Source: Pseudomonas hydrolytica
GTDB lineage: Bacteria > Pseudomonadota > Gammaproteobacteria > Pseudomonadales > Pseudomonadaceae
DNA length: 64,000 nucleotides
Direction: 5' to 3'
Assembly: GCF_021495345.1 (NCBI RefSeq)
Contig: NZ_CP099397.1
Location: 3,348,001-3,412,000 of the forward strand
The translations under genes were made by a program, and so were the position numbers. The notes below the pieces were generated by a model. That model worked only from the letters and a program-made list of their open reading frames with translations. It was not told where the DNA came from and did not search any database. Positions 1 through 8,159 of this stretch are shown here, one piece after another. Numbering within the stretch: the stretch's first letter is position 1; every line of letters starts with the position of its first letter.

Positions 1-537
1 GGTGCTGATGCTCAGCACGCCCAGCAGCTGCTGCACGCCCACGCCGTCGCCCTCGCCGTACACGCCAACGTAGCCGTCGGCGATGTCCACCTGGCCATCG
101 CCGCCCATGGTCACGTAGGGCGCCCAGGTGAAGAGACTGCCGAAATCCACGCGGGCATACGCGCCAACTGCGTCCGCCGCCCAGAACAGGCTGCTGCCCT
201 GCCCCGCCATGCCCTGCTCCAGGCGCCAGACGAAGTTGGCCGGCGTCCACGCGGCGGCCTCCAGCTGCTCCAGCATGTCGCCCAGCACGCCGGCCGTGAT
301 GCTGCAGTAGATCCAGCTGCCAGCCGGCCACTCGGCATCCTCGGTGCCCTCCAGGCCGCGCTGCAGCGTTGCAGCGCCGTCTACCACGACCGCCTGCACA
401 TGCTCGTACCGCGTTGCATCCGCGCCGCGGCCATCGCTCAGGGTCAGCCGATAGGTGCCGTACGGCAGCGCCAGGGCCAACCCGGTGGCACCCTGGGCCA
501 GGGCCACCTGCTGGGCGTAGTTGTTGATGAAGTCCAT
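1..537 (-). CDS. Phage tail-region protein, C-terminal part outside window
   Basis: An open frame of 179 codons runs off the left edge with no stop. It starts at ATG 537 (MDFINNYAQQVALAQGATG...), preceded by GAGGACG as ribosome binding site. It lies 8 bases downstream of the 584-residue tail gene in the leftward late operon, so it is probably a distal tail or tail-fibre component. The visible part has short beta-type stretches (YGTYRLTLSDG, VTMGGDGQVDIADGYVGVYG) that would fit a tail-tip or fibre protein. I recognise no family, so the role is inferred from position only. Confidence 0.7.
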   Translation of the reverse strand, partial: MDFINNYAQQVALAQGATGLALALPYGTYRLTLSDGRGADATRYEHVQAVVVDGAATLQRGLEGTEDAEWPAGSWIYCSITAGVLGDMLEQLEAAAWTPANFVWRLEQGMAGQGSSLFWAADAVGAYARVDFGSLFTWAPYVTMGGDGQVDIADGYVGVYGEGDGVGVQQLLGVLSIST

Positions 538-545
538 GGGCGTCC

Positions 546-2300
546 TCAAATGAATGACACCGGCGTGCCGCCGATGTTGTCGGTTACCAGGTCATGAGTC
601 AGTGGGTGATACGCCGCCCCGGAACTGGCCGAGAGAATCCCGCGCGCCTCGGCAGTGGCGTGCGGCCAGGCCACGCACATCTCGCGAATCTGCGTCACGC
701 CCTCGATGACCTCCCGCTCGGAGATGCTCATGCCATTGCCAGCCCGGCCCGCTTGATAGAACACCGGCGAGACGTTCAGCCCAATCGTGTCGGCGTCGCG
801 CTGGTCGGTCCCAACGGGCACCTCCCCGGCGTACTGCGGCGCGGCCGGGCCGGTGGTCGTGCTCGGCGTCGTAACCCACTCGCGCGGCCAGGGGCCTCCC
901 AGCTCCTGAGTGGCGACGGTCGGCACTGACACACCCGCCGCGTTCAGCAGCAGCGGCAGGGTGTAGCCACCGCCCTCGCCGACCGTGCCGAACCCGCGAA
1001 TGTCGCTCACCCCCTCCTCGGCGCTGTACAACGCGCTGAAGCACCAATCCACGCCTGGCGCGACGGGCGCGAGGGGGATGACGTGCACCGCCGAGTAGTG
1101 CTTCGCGCTGAGCGCCTCCATCACAGCCACACCGTTACGGGTCAGCCGCACGGTGCGCTCGATGCGCTCGCTGATCGTTCGGGAAACCTCGGCCGCAACG
1201 GGGGTAATCACCTCCATCGGATAGCCGATCACACCCACCAGGGCGCCTGGGGCAGACGATGCAGTGGCCGTCAGCGCCCCGCTGGCAGAGCCTGCCGGGC
1301 TCGGCATCGAGAACGTGTAACGGTACTGTGTGTCGTACGCGAACTGACAGAGCACATCGGCGTGATCAAACGCCAGGCCGATCACGCGGCCGGTTCGCCC
1401 GGAAACCACCTCGCCGCTACCCTTGCGGTACGTGGCGTAGGACGCAAAGCCGACGGTGCGCGCGGCATCCACCTCTACCAGCCCAGCCAGCGTGGCATTA
1501 ACAGTGCCGCCGCCGATGGGGAATATCGGGAAACCCTCGGCAGTCGTGTCGTGCCCCGAGATGTTCGCCTGCGGCAACATCGCGCGGTTCTGGTACAGGC
1601 TGGCGGCCGAGCTGATGCCGGGGTGCGTCGTGTTCCACTCCCCGCGCACCGCGACCTGGCTCAGCTGCACCGACATCGCCGCGCCGAGCTCATCGTCCAC
1701 GTCGGAGATATCGATCCGCAGGAAGCCTGTCGGCAACCCGCCGCCGACCGGGAACAGCCGCAGCAGGGCGACGCTGCCGGTGCTATTGATCGTCTCGAAC
1801 TCGATCAGCCGGAACGCCGTGCCCTCCTGCTGAATGTCCGCGATGCCGGCAATCAGCTCCACAGGTTCGGCAGGTGCCTCGTCGAGATAGCCGAACGGCC
1901 GGCAGTCGAGCGTCACACTGTACGGCTGACCGGCGCGTGGCTGCGGCAGAATGCCGGGCCGGATCACCCAGCGCACCCCATCGCTCGCGAAGTAAATCCA
2001 GCCGCCGATGTTCTGCCCGAACAGGCGCCACTCCGAGAGCAGCAGCGCGTAGTTCTGCCACACGCGCCCCTGCGCCCGCTCCTCGGCAAGCTGCTCAGGC
2101 GTCAACGGCACCTCGGCTACGCCCGGCATCCGCACCAGCTGTAGCGGCCAGGCGTTGGACGGCAGCGTCCCGGCCATGGGCCAGGGCACGTCATCAACGA
2201 AACGGCGATAGCCGAGCACCGAATCGAACCGCACCAGGCCATGCGCCGTAACACCGAACGCCTCGGTCTCGTCGAGCGGGTGGTTGTGGCTGTCGATCAT
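546..2300 (-). CDS. Phage tail structural protein, 584 residues, unknown family
   Basis: The start is ATG 2300 (MIDSHNHPLDETEAFGV), which overlaps the stop of the preceding gene by 4 bases (ATGA); the frame is open further upstream, but that extension lies inside the neighbour. The N-terminal part is rich in aromatic residues and beta-type sequence (WRLFGQNIGGWIYFASDGVRWVI), and the C-terminal part ends with a PVSFI tail. It belongs to the late operon downstream of the tape measure, in the place where lambda-like phages keep tail-tip and adsorption proteins. Function beyond a tail component is not visible. Confidence 0.75.
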   Translation of the reverse strand: MIDSHNHPLDETEAFGVTAHGLVRFDSVLGYRRFVDDVPWPMAGTLPSNAWPLQLVRMPGVAEVPLTPEQLAEERAQGRVWQNYALLLSEWRLFGQNIGGWIYFASDGVRWVIRPGILPQPRAGQPYSVTLDCRPFGYLDEAPAEPVELIAGIADIQQEGTAFRLIEFETINSTGSVALLRLFPVGGGLPTGFLRIDISDVDDELGAAMSVQLSQVAVRGEWNTTHPGISSAASLYQNRAMLPQANISGHDTTAEGFPIFPIGGGTVNATLAGLVEVDAARTVGFASYATYRKGSGEVVSGRTGRVIGLAFDHADVLCQFAYDTQYRYTFSMPSPAGSASGALTATASSAPGALVGVIGYPMEVITPVAAEVSRTISERIERTVRLTRNGVAVMEALSAKHYSAVHVIPLAPVAPGVDWCFSALYSAEEGVSDIRGFGTVGEGGGYTLPLLLNAAGVSVPTVATQELGGPWPREWVTTPSTTTGPAAPQYAGEVPVGTDQRDADTIGLNVSPVFYQAGRAGNGMSISEREVIEGVTQIREMCVAWPHATAEARGILSASSGAAYHPLTHDLVTDNIGGTPVSFI

Positions 2301-2743
2301 GGCGCTGGCGGCTCCGCGAACTGCTGTTTCACCACGGCCGAGTTGGCGTCCTGCTGGGTGATTTCCTTGATCGGGCGGATGAGGAAGCTCAGCAGCCCGT
2401 CGACGGACGTGACCACCCGCCCAGGCCAATACAGGCGCGTGCTGTAGTCCGTCTCCACAAGCGGGCTGGCAATGCCGCCGCCGGCACCAGGGTTGACGGC
2501 GGGCGGCACGTAGTTGCCGCGGCCCTTCTGCGCAGCCAGGCCGCCGCGCGGCTCGATGCTGCGCAGGGCGCGCCGCTGTTTCGGCGGGCGCACCACGGCA
2601 TTGATGTCGTCGACCTGCTGCTCGCCGCGGCGGCGCGCGATCATGGCCTCGCCAATGGCCTTGCGCTCCGCGGCCGCCGTAGGCTTGCGTGCTTCTTCGA
2701 TGCCCTTGCGGATCTGCGCCCGCTGCTGTGCCAGCGTCGTCAT
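2297..2743 (-). CDS. Small phage tail-region protein, 148 residues
   Basis: The start codon ATG 2743 overlaps the stop of the upstream 597-residue gene, and the gene's own stop overlaps the start of the next gene, so all three are probably translationally coupled. The first 55 residues are strongly charged and alanine/arginine rich and look helical (IRKGIEEARKPTAAAERKAIG). A glycine/proline linker follows near residue 80-90, and the C-terminus looks more globular (VVTSVDGLLSFLIRPIKEIT). No family recognised. The position between two large tail proteins suggests a structural or assembly role. Confidence 0.7.
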   Translation of the reverse strand: MTTLAQQRAQIRKGIEEARKPTAAAERKAIGEAMIARRRGEQQVDDINAVVRPPKQRRALRSIEPRGGLAAQKGRGNYVPPAVNPGAGGGIASPLVETDYSTRLYWPGRVVTSVDGLLSFLIRPIKEITQQDANSAVVKQQFAEPPAP

Positions 2744-4536
2744 CAGCTCAACTCCAACAAGTCATTGGGAATCGCGACGCGGTAAACGCCCTCGATGGGC
2801 ACCACCAGTTCGTCGCGCTGCTCGGCAGGCACCTCGTCGGCCGTGAGCTGGAAGCGCCGCGGGAAGCCCTCGCTGACGCCATCGCCCACCGACCAACTGC
2901 CGCTGAACCCGTCCAGCTCGTCGTCGTACACCTCGCCGCGCCCGCCGATCTGCGTCGGCAGGTTGTCGGCAATCGGGTCAGGCGGGGGCGGCTCTGGCTG
3001 CGGCTCAACGCTGAACGCGGGCGGCGTGAGCGGGTCGCTCACATCACCACCGCCGCGCATGAGCGCAACGGTCACGCTGCACAGCGCACCGCCGCCGCCG
3101 TGGTCGAGGCGCCACTGCAGGCGCTGGACCTTGCCCTGCGCCCTCACGCCCTGGTCGTCCACCCGGGCGGTGTGCGACAGGTCAATGCCATGCACCCAGC
3201 CGGCGGGCGCATCCCAGTTCGCGGTCGTCCCGCGATGGTCACCGATGATGGTGGCCACCGCCTGGTGCAGCAGCACGCGCAGGCCAGCCTGCCGGCGCGC
3301 CTCATCGCGCACATCGGTGTGCCCGCTCACGCCGTCATCCGCTGGGCGGCCCGGCGTGGCCGAGCCCTGGTAGCCAGGCCGCGGAATGCCGTTCGAGCTG
3401 CCGCCGACCGCCGGCGCGGCGGTGTTCACGCCGAACGCCGTCGCCTCCCACCGCTCGGCCAGCTCGCTCTCGATGTCGATGGCCACGCTGTCGCGCTGCA
3501 CCAGCTCCCCGGCGGCGGCAATCGAGGCATCGGCCCGCACGTCCAGCGTGTATTTCTCAGTGACCGGCTGCGCCCAGCGGCGCGCCGCCACCAGCGAGAA
3601 GCCCAGCAACTGGTCGTTGAAATTGTTGTTCCAGCCCACCGGCGGGTCACACCAGATGCCGCTCGGCAGGGTGCGATACCAGGTGGCGCCGCTCAGCAGC
3701 TGCTGGCCGCTGTCGGTGACGGCATCGAGGATCATGTCGACGGTCGGCAGCTCGGTGGAATCGAGAAACCAGGCGCAGAAGCCGCCCTCGCCGCCCATGC
3801 CCTCGGTCTCCGGGTGCTGCCAGTGGTAGGGCTTGTTCAGCTGCCGCAGGCGGCTGAAGCGGTAGTCGCCCTCGATCAGCACGCGGTTGGTCTCGCGCTT
3901 GTCCTCGCTGAACCCTACGACGACAGTGTCATAGATGGTCGCGCCGTCGCCGAACACGAAGTCGGGGCTGCTCTTGGCATACCAGCTGGTCACACGCGGC
4001 GCGCCGTAGGCATCGCAGTCGAGCGAGGCGGTGCGCGTGCTCATGCGCTCCTGGGCGTAATCCCAATGGCTGCGCCCCTCAACCGGCTCGAACACGTCCT
4101 CGGACCACAGCCCATCCGTCAGGTCGTCAACCTCATCGATGGGCAGCGCCTCGACCTCCTCCTGCAGCTGGTCGCTGCAGGTGCAGGTCAACGTGCGGTC
4201 GGTGCGGTTCCACACCGGGTCAACGATGCGGCCGGTGAACAGCCGGCTCTCGCCCAGGTTGTCGATGTAGTCGATGGTCACCTCGCGCCTGCGCCACTCC
4301 AGCGGCAGCACCGGCCCGGCGGGCAGACACAGGGCGAACTGCGCAACGCGGGCGGCGCCCTCCTCGGCGTCGACGGTCACCTCGCCGGTAATGCGCGACG
4401 ACCAGTTCACACCGGACACGATCACCCGGCTGGCCCACACAATCGCATTCGGCCCGCCAACAACCACCGGCTCTGCTGCGGCACCCGGCAGGCTGCCCAG
4501 CGGCGCGCCGCCGAGCAGATCATTACCCAGCAGCAT
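2743..4536 (-). CDS. Large phage tail protein, 597 residues (tail-tip or hub candidate)
   Basis: ATG 4536 (MLLGNDLLGGAPLGSLPGAAAEPVVVGG) starts just after the stop of the 172-residue gene. The N-terminal 120 residues (VIVSGVNWSSRITGEVTVDAEEG ... VTIDYIDNLGESRLFTGRIVDPVW) resemble the small beta domains of tail hub proteins that describe a field and its modification. A proline-rich linker (PQPEPPPPDP) near residue 520 separates a C-terminal domain. The gene lies two places downstream of the tape measure in the late operon. The hub assignment is inferred from position and general sequence character and no catalytic motif is seen. Confidence 0.7.
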   Translation of the reverse strand: MLLGNDLLGGAPLGSLPGAAAEPVVVGGPNAIVWASRVIVSGVNWSSRITGEVTVDAEEGAARVAQFALCLPAGPVLPLEWRRREVTIDYIDNLGESRLFTGRIVDPVWNRTDRTLTCTCSDQLQEEVEALPIDEVDDLTDGLWSEDVFEPVEGRSHWDYAQERMSTRTASLDCDAYGAPRVTSWYAKSSPDFVFGDGATIYDTVVVGFSEDKRETNRVLIEGDYRFSRLRQLNKPYHWQHPETEGMGGEGGFCAWFLDSTELPTVDMILDAVTDSGQQLLSGATWYRTLPSGIWCDPPVGWNNNFNDQLLGFSLVAARRWAQPVTEKYTLDVRADASIAAAGELVQRDSVAIDIESELAERWEATAFGVNTAAPAVGGSSNGIPRPGYQGSATPGRPADDGVSGHTDVRDEARRQAGLRVLLHQAVATIIGDHRGTTANWDAPAGWVHGIDLSHTARVDDQGVRAQGKVQRLQWRLDHGGGGALCSVTVALMRGGGDVSDPLTPPAFSVEPQPEPPPPDPIADNLPTQIGGRGEVYDDELDGFSGSWSVGDGVSEGFPRRFQLTADEVPAEQRDELVVPIEGVYRVAIPNDLLELS

Positions 4537-4538
4537 GG

Positions 4539-5057
4539 CTATACCTCTTCGAACGTGACGGACCAGCTGTGCGGCGTGGCGCTATTACCACGGCTCACGC
4601 CCTTGCTCGACAGCTCGGCAAAGACGGTGATCTTTGGAAACCAGCTGATGCTGTAAAGCGTTGCGCCAGGTATCGGTGTTGCTGTAGCAACGCCTGCTGC
4701 CACAACGCACGGGGTCTCCAGCCACTCGCGGCCGACCAGCGCCAGCGCCCACGGGGCATGGTCAGCGCGAGGCTCGCTGCTCAACGCCACTGCATTGGCA
4801 GTGCCGGTGATGGTCTCCTGCTGCACGCTCAGCAGCTCCAGCGGCTGGCTGTAGTCCAGGCCGTCAAGGCCTGGTGGCATCCAGCCAGAGCCGACTATCG
4901 TCCCGCTGCGCTTGCCCGACCAATGCGTCATCTGCACCGCGTCACCATTGCCCATGCGCACGCGCGCCTTGCCGCTGAGCGGCTCGCTGCTCAGATCAGG
5001 CGCCCCGGCGTGCAGCACAATAGGCACCCCGCCGAGGATCAACATCGGTAGAGGCAT
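4539..5057 (-). CDS. Phage tail protein following tape measure, 172 residues
   Basis: I chose ATG 5057 because GGAG lies six bases upstream; an in-frame ATG at 5069 is the alternative. The protein (MPLPMLILGGVPIVLHAGAPDL...) carries repeated short beta-type segments and SGKARVRMGNGDAVQMTHWSG, then ends SWSVTFEEV. It is the first gene after the tape measure and is separated from it by a hairpin at 5078-5096. The position corresponds to the distal tail genes of lambda-like phages. No family recognised. Confidence 0.7.
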   Translation of the reverse strand: MPLPMLILGGVPIVLHAGAPDLSSEPLSGKARVRMGNGDAVQMTHWSGKRSGTIVGSGWMPPGLDGLDYSQPLELLSVQQETITGTANAVALSSEPRADHAPWALALVGREWLETPCVVAAGVATATPIPGATLYSISWFPKITVFAELSSKGVSRGNSATPHSWSVTFEEV

Positions 5058-5077
5058 TCGAGGCTCCATAAGAAAGA

Positions 5078-5096
5078 AGCCCGCGCGAGGCGGGCT
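5078..5096 (-). terminator. Hairpin between tape measure and next tail gene
   Basis: AGCCCGC / GCGGGCT with a 5-nt loop, followed on the minus strand by TTCTTTCTT. It sits immediately after the tape-measure stop codon. In a Q-type antiterminated late operon such a site would be read through; the assignment as a terminator is from structure only. Confidence 0.55.
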
Positions 5097-5098
5097 GG

Positions 5099-6600
5099 TC
5101 AGTCGTGCGTTCGGCCGAACTTGAGGCGGGCCAGCTTCAGGTTCTCGGCCTGGCTGATCGGCACGGAAACCTGCAGAGTTTGTCCACCAGGCAGCACGAT
5201 GTTCATGTCACCCAGGAACTCCCTCCCCCCGCCGGCCAGTTGCTCCTGCAGGGCCGGTGACAGCGAGGGGATGGAGGGAGCCGGAACATTCCCAAGAATC
5301 CCTCCTGTGGCGAACCGAGGAACACGCAAGCTATTGAGCTGATGAATGAGGTCAGCGCCGTAGTGCTTCACGGCACGAGCATTCACGATCCCCTCACCAT
5401 TGGAACCCCACATCAGGATGCTGTCGCTGGTTCCGGTACCAGGTCCACGCAGGATGCCTCCGCCGGCGAAGCCTGGGATCGCCGGCGGCTCGGCCGGCGA
5501 ACCGGCCAGGGCAGGCATAGCCACTCGCACCGGCAGCACGATCTCCGTTTTCCCCAGCTGCTCGGCCAGCATCTGGATCTGCGTACGCACCTGCTCCAGC
5601 GTTTCGTCGTCGGTTTTCACCGACACCGGGATATCCTTCAGCTGCTTGGCCTGATCCTTCAGCGAGGCTATCTCGTCGCGGATAGCCTGCAGCTTCGCCT
5701 CAGCATTGGTCTGCTCAATGTCGTTGGCGGCCAGCTCGATCGCCTGCAGCTCCTTGATAAAACCTTCGAAGCCATAGGTGTTCTCGCCGGCTGCGGCCAG
5801 CTCCTGCAGCATTTTCAGGGCGGCCTGTGCCTGGCGCTGCGCGCCCTCCACATCGCCAGCCTGGAGTGCCTGCCGAGCGCCAACCTTGAGCGATTGCGCG
5901 GCGCCATAGGAGGCTTGCCCACTGCCGCCGAGCGTTGCCAGCGCCTCCTGATACCGCTGCTCGATTTTTAGTCGGTCGGCGCGAACCTTCTCGATATCGC
6001 TGATCGCCTTCTTCTCAGCGCTGACCAGCTTCTTGGCCGCTTCCTCGGCGGCCTTTACCTGGCCGTCACGGGCTTTGCCCAACTCGCTGATGTACTGCCG
6101 ATAGTTGGCAAGATCGGCAGAGCGCTGGCGTTCGGACTCCTTACGGCGCTCTTCCTCGAGGTTGCGCTGCTCGGCATTCATGCCGGTCTGCTCGGTCACC
6201 AGTAACTCGCGCATGGCCACCAACGCTTGCCGCTGCGCCTGCAGCTCCTCTTTCGAGTACCACAGGCCCGCCAGGGTGCGATTCAAACCAGTGCCGGCCA
6301 GACTGCGGTCGATGTCTTTGATCTGCTGATCGAGCTTATCCAGTTCAGTGATAGATCCGGTTGCGTTGGCAGCAATGAAGCCGATGCGCTGACCAAGGTC
6401 CACGAACTCTGAACCGCCCTGAGCGGCTGTCGAGGCCAAAGTGACGAGCGCGCTGGCCAACGACACCAGGTTGTCCATCACAACAGGGTCAGAGATGACC
6501 CGGGTCAGCTCCTCGATGGCACTGACCAGCGGCTTGGTGTCGGCTTTGCCAATGGCCTCCTCCCAGGCGTTGTTCAACCGGGTTAGCGCATCACCGACGG
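5099..6600 (-). pseudogene. Tail tape-measure gene of the prophage, C-terminal part, cut by insertion
   Basis: This is the 3' part of the prophage tape measure. Reading on from the insertion point the frame gives TVGDALTRLNNAWEEAIG and continues to the stop at 5099 with long coiled-coil stretches (roughly residues 540-780 of the joined protein). It ends with the typical tape-measure C-terminal signature GGGILRGPGTGTSDSI. Joined to 15588-16869 it makes an uninterrupted 927-residue protein, so it was intact until the 8,981-bp element entered. An internal ATG at 6577 could start a truncated product, but a tape measure lacking its first 430 residues should not set tail length. Confidence 0.93.
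6595..6600. repeat. Left target-site duplication CGACGG of the nested element
   Basis: CGACGG directly precedes the TGTGCAGG left end. The same six bases follow the right end at 15582-15587. Removing the element plus one copy restores the tape-measure frame exactly. Because the base before GACGG on the right could also belong to the element, a 5-bp duplication is the only other reading. Confidence 0.9.
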
Positions 6601-6680
6601 TGTGCAGGTGTGAGAAAGATCAGAGGGGAAAAGCGCGGTAATTGTGGGACTTATTGGCCTTGGCTGGGTCTTATTGGGAT
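6601..6680. other. Left end of nested element with 20-bp-spaced repeats
   Basis: The end begins TGTGCAGG. GGG(A/T)CTTATTGG occurs twice, at 6646-6657 and 6666-6677, spaced by two helical turns (20 bp). Repeats like these inside the ends of Mu-type phages are transposase-binding sites in known cases. That role is inferred here because no transposase is encoded in the element. Confidence 0.5.
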
Positions 6681-6688
6681 AGGAAGTG

Positions 6689-6719
6689 AAAAGGCGTTGC
6701 CGAGGGGGAAACGCCTTTT
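6689..6719. terminator. Bidirectional terminator after the DUF3486-like gene
   Basis: AAAAGGCGTT and AACGCCTTTT form a 10-bp stem around an 11-nt loop, with T-runs in both directions. It follows the stop of the leftward gene at 6724 and would also block transcription entering from the prophage. Confidence 0.8.
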
Positions 6720-6723
6720 CGGG

Positions 6724-7062
6724 TTACTCGGAAGCCTGCGAGTCGACCCAGATCAGTAGCTCCTCGGCGGTGTTCAGTAGGTCGACTTTATCACCGGGTG
6801 TGCTGACTCCAGCGGCAACCATCAAGCAGCCCAGACGGATCGATTTGGCGTCGGTCGGCTCTGCGGCATCAGCCGTGACGTGCTGTTTGGCGTCATGAGC
6901 TTCCAGGAAGCGGTATATCGAAGAGCGGGACACCTGATGCCCGAGGTCGGTCAGCCACGCGGCGTGATCGTCGAGGGTCAAACCGGGCTTGTCGGCGCGG
7001 CGGGTCAGCAGCTCTTCACGGATTGATCTGGGTAGGCGGTTCAAGGCGAAGGGGCGGCCCAT
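6724..7062 (-). CDS. DUF3486-like (Mu gp27-like) HTH protein, 112 residues
   Basis: The start is ATG 7062 (MGRPFALNRLPRSIREELLTRR), preceded by AGAGGAAC; the frame extends upstream but without a better start. The pattern of an N-terminal LP..IREEL helix followed by LTDLGHQVSRSSIYRFLEAHD around residues 33-53 matches the DUF3486 family (Mu gp27), whose usual place is beside the terminase genes. Here it stands alone and leftward at the left end of the element, where Mu-type phages keep the repressor. A regulatory DNA-binding role in this element is therefore plausible but not shown. Confidence 0.65.
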   Translation of the reverse strand: MGRPFALNRLPRSIREELLTRRADKPGLTLDDHAAWLTDLGHQVSRSSIYRFLEAHDAKQHVTADAAEPTDAKSIRLGCLMVAAGVSTPGDKVDLLNTAEELLIWVDSQASE

Positions 7063-7332
7063 GGTGTGTTCCTCTTGGCTGTGGTGCTGCCATGAGCGCA
7101 TGCCTGGGGGGCGTTGTCGTTTTGTTCCGTCAACAATCGCAAGGCTTGGAAGGGGTGGCTGGGCTGCTACCTGGAGGGCTTCCAAATTGGTCGGCTGTTT
7201 GGATGGGGTGGCGGTGGTGGGCTGGGTAGGCCTTCCAACTGCTAATGGATTAGCGGTTTTTCGTGTGTAAAAGCCCGTATTTGCTGGCCGGCAGCGCGAG
7301 GAAACCGCTAATGCTTGGCGGTTCTTTCAGTG

Positions 7333-7364
7333 GATCAAATGGGCCGTCATCGGCCCATTTGATC
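7333..7364. repeat. 14-bp perfect hairpin with TCAT loop
   Basis: GATCAAATGGGCCG at 7333-7346 is the exact reverse complement of 7351-7364, with loop TCAT. No T-run follows, so it does not look like a simple terminator. It opens the palindrome-rich stretch and could be an operator, an origin element or an RNA hairpin. Confidence 0.85.
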
Positions 7365-7373
7365 AGCTTGAAA

Positions 7374-7870
7374 CTGAAGACGGTTTTCAGTTCGTAAGCC
7401 GCGACGGTCGCGGTAAAAGTCGTAATGGGTTACCAGTTTTGCGGAGGCTGGTTCTTTAGTTTCAATGAGTTATGAAAACCAAAGTGGGTAACGGTTAAGA
7501 CTTACGGCATGCAAACCTCGACGGTCGCGGTTAAGACGGTCTTCAAAACTCCGCACGGTGCGGGTTTAAAACCCAAGACGGTCTTGGGTCTGATTAGAGA
7601 AGGCCCCGCGTGGGCGGGCCCGCGCGGGTGAGTAGATCCAAGACGGTCTTGACTAAAATCCCGCACGGTGCGGAAAACACCAAACCGTTTGGGGTGCAGT
7701 GGGGGCAGCACACCGTTATGGGGGACTGACGAAGTCGGCAATTTTTCCGAACCGTTCGGAGTTTTCAAGATTGAGAGTCCAGCTTTTTCAAAGGGTTAGG
7801 TGATTAGCGAACTCCGAACCGTTCGGCTTTCTGCTTACTTCGGCAGTTTCCTAGACGCCAAACGGTTTGG
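7374..7870. repeat. Cluster of palindromes with constant ACGGT core and variable matched arms
   Basis: Odd palindromes centred on AC-G-GT (or AC-C-GT). Perfect ones: CCGCG/CGCGG at 7399-7413; AAG/CTT at 7533-7543; CCGC/GCGG at 7551-7563 and again at 7661-7673; ACCCAAG/CTTGGGT at 7571-7589; CAAG/CTTG at 7639-7651; CCAA/TTGG at 7680-7692 and 7858-7870; TCCGA/TCGGA at 7746-7760; CCGA/TCGG at 7814-7826. Weaker ones: 7374-7390, 7491-7499 and 7516-7530. Ten read ACGGT and three ACCGT on the plus strand. The arms differ between copies but stay complementary, usually as CC...GG, so symmetry rather than sequence is conserved outside the core. Confidence 0.9.
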
Positions 7871-7977
7871 AGTTTTCTAGGTGCAGTGTTGCCCTGAGCA
7901 ACTGTCGATGCTAGCCTTCGCTTGCTGCCGCAAATTCGGCAGCCGGGTGTGCAAGCCCGAGTAAGCAAAAGGCGCAC

Positions 7978-8010
7978 AAGCGCCACCGTAGACCAGCAGG
8001 CGCTTTTTTT
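7978..8010 (+). terminator. Rho-independent terminator in element control region
   Basis: AAGCGCC (7978-7984) pairs with GGCGCTT (7999-8005), followed by a run of seven T. It ends whatever rightward transcript crosses the palindrome cluster and precedes the folded element at 8032-8110. Confidence 0.7.
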
Positions 8011-8031
8011 GTGCCCGTTGTTCGCTCCTAT

Positions 8032-8110
8032 GGTGGCTGTGTGTGGGAGGGCTTCGGCCCTGCCGGGTTCCTTTTGCCCCGGTCTTGCACACCCGCACAC
8101 AGCCGCCACC
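8032..8110 (+). ncRNA. Structured RNA or leader candidate: three-way junction
   Basis: A 16-bp closing stem pairs GGTGG and CTGTGTGTGGG (8032-8047) with CCCGCACACAG and CCACC (ending 8110), with a 3-nt CCG bulge. Inside are a 5-bp AGGGC/GCCCT hairpin closed by a TTCG tetraloop, and a second hairpin CCGGG/CCCGG. The UUCG loop and the long stem favour a folded RNA. It lies 49 bases before the first gene of the rightward operon, downstream of a terminator, so it is either a small RNA or the operon's 5' leader. No known family was recognised. Confidence 0.5.
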
Positions 8111-8159
8111 CATCATGTGCAAGTGATGCCGGCGGTTCCTCAGCAAAAGGAGCCACACC

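Larger units (their letters stand above)
7063..8159. promoter_or_regulatory. 1.1-kb non-coding control region dense in inverted repeats
   Basis: This lies between the divergent DUF3486-like gene and the rightward operon. No convincing gene is present; short frames that cross it run through the palindromes. It contains GCTAAT GG ATTAGC (7241-7254), an 11-bp inverted pair ATTAGCGGTTT / AAACCGCTAAT (7249-7259 and 7302-7312), a 14-bp hairpin (7333-7364), the ACGGT-core palindromes (7374-7870), a terminator (7978-8010) and a folded RNA candidate (8032-8110). Promoters must exist for both directions but I cannot choose among the candidates. Confidence 0.8.

Noticed and set aside
2689..4656. 655-codon plus-strand frame opposite the large tail gene
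   Set aside because: It is an antisense shadow in GC-rich DNA; the minus-strand genes have coupled starts and plausible products.
7502..7768. 88-codon minus-strand frame across the palindrome cluster
   Set aside because: It has no good ribosome site, its sequence is made of the palindromes themselves and it shows no protein-like pattern.
7374..7870. CRISPR-like array
   Set aside because: The units are short palindromes of differing arms at irregular spacing, not identical repeats with equal spacers, and no cas gene is present.
7374..7870. RsmA/CsrA sites
   Set aside because: The loop ACGGT lacks the required GGA, so the consensus ANGGA is not met.
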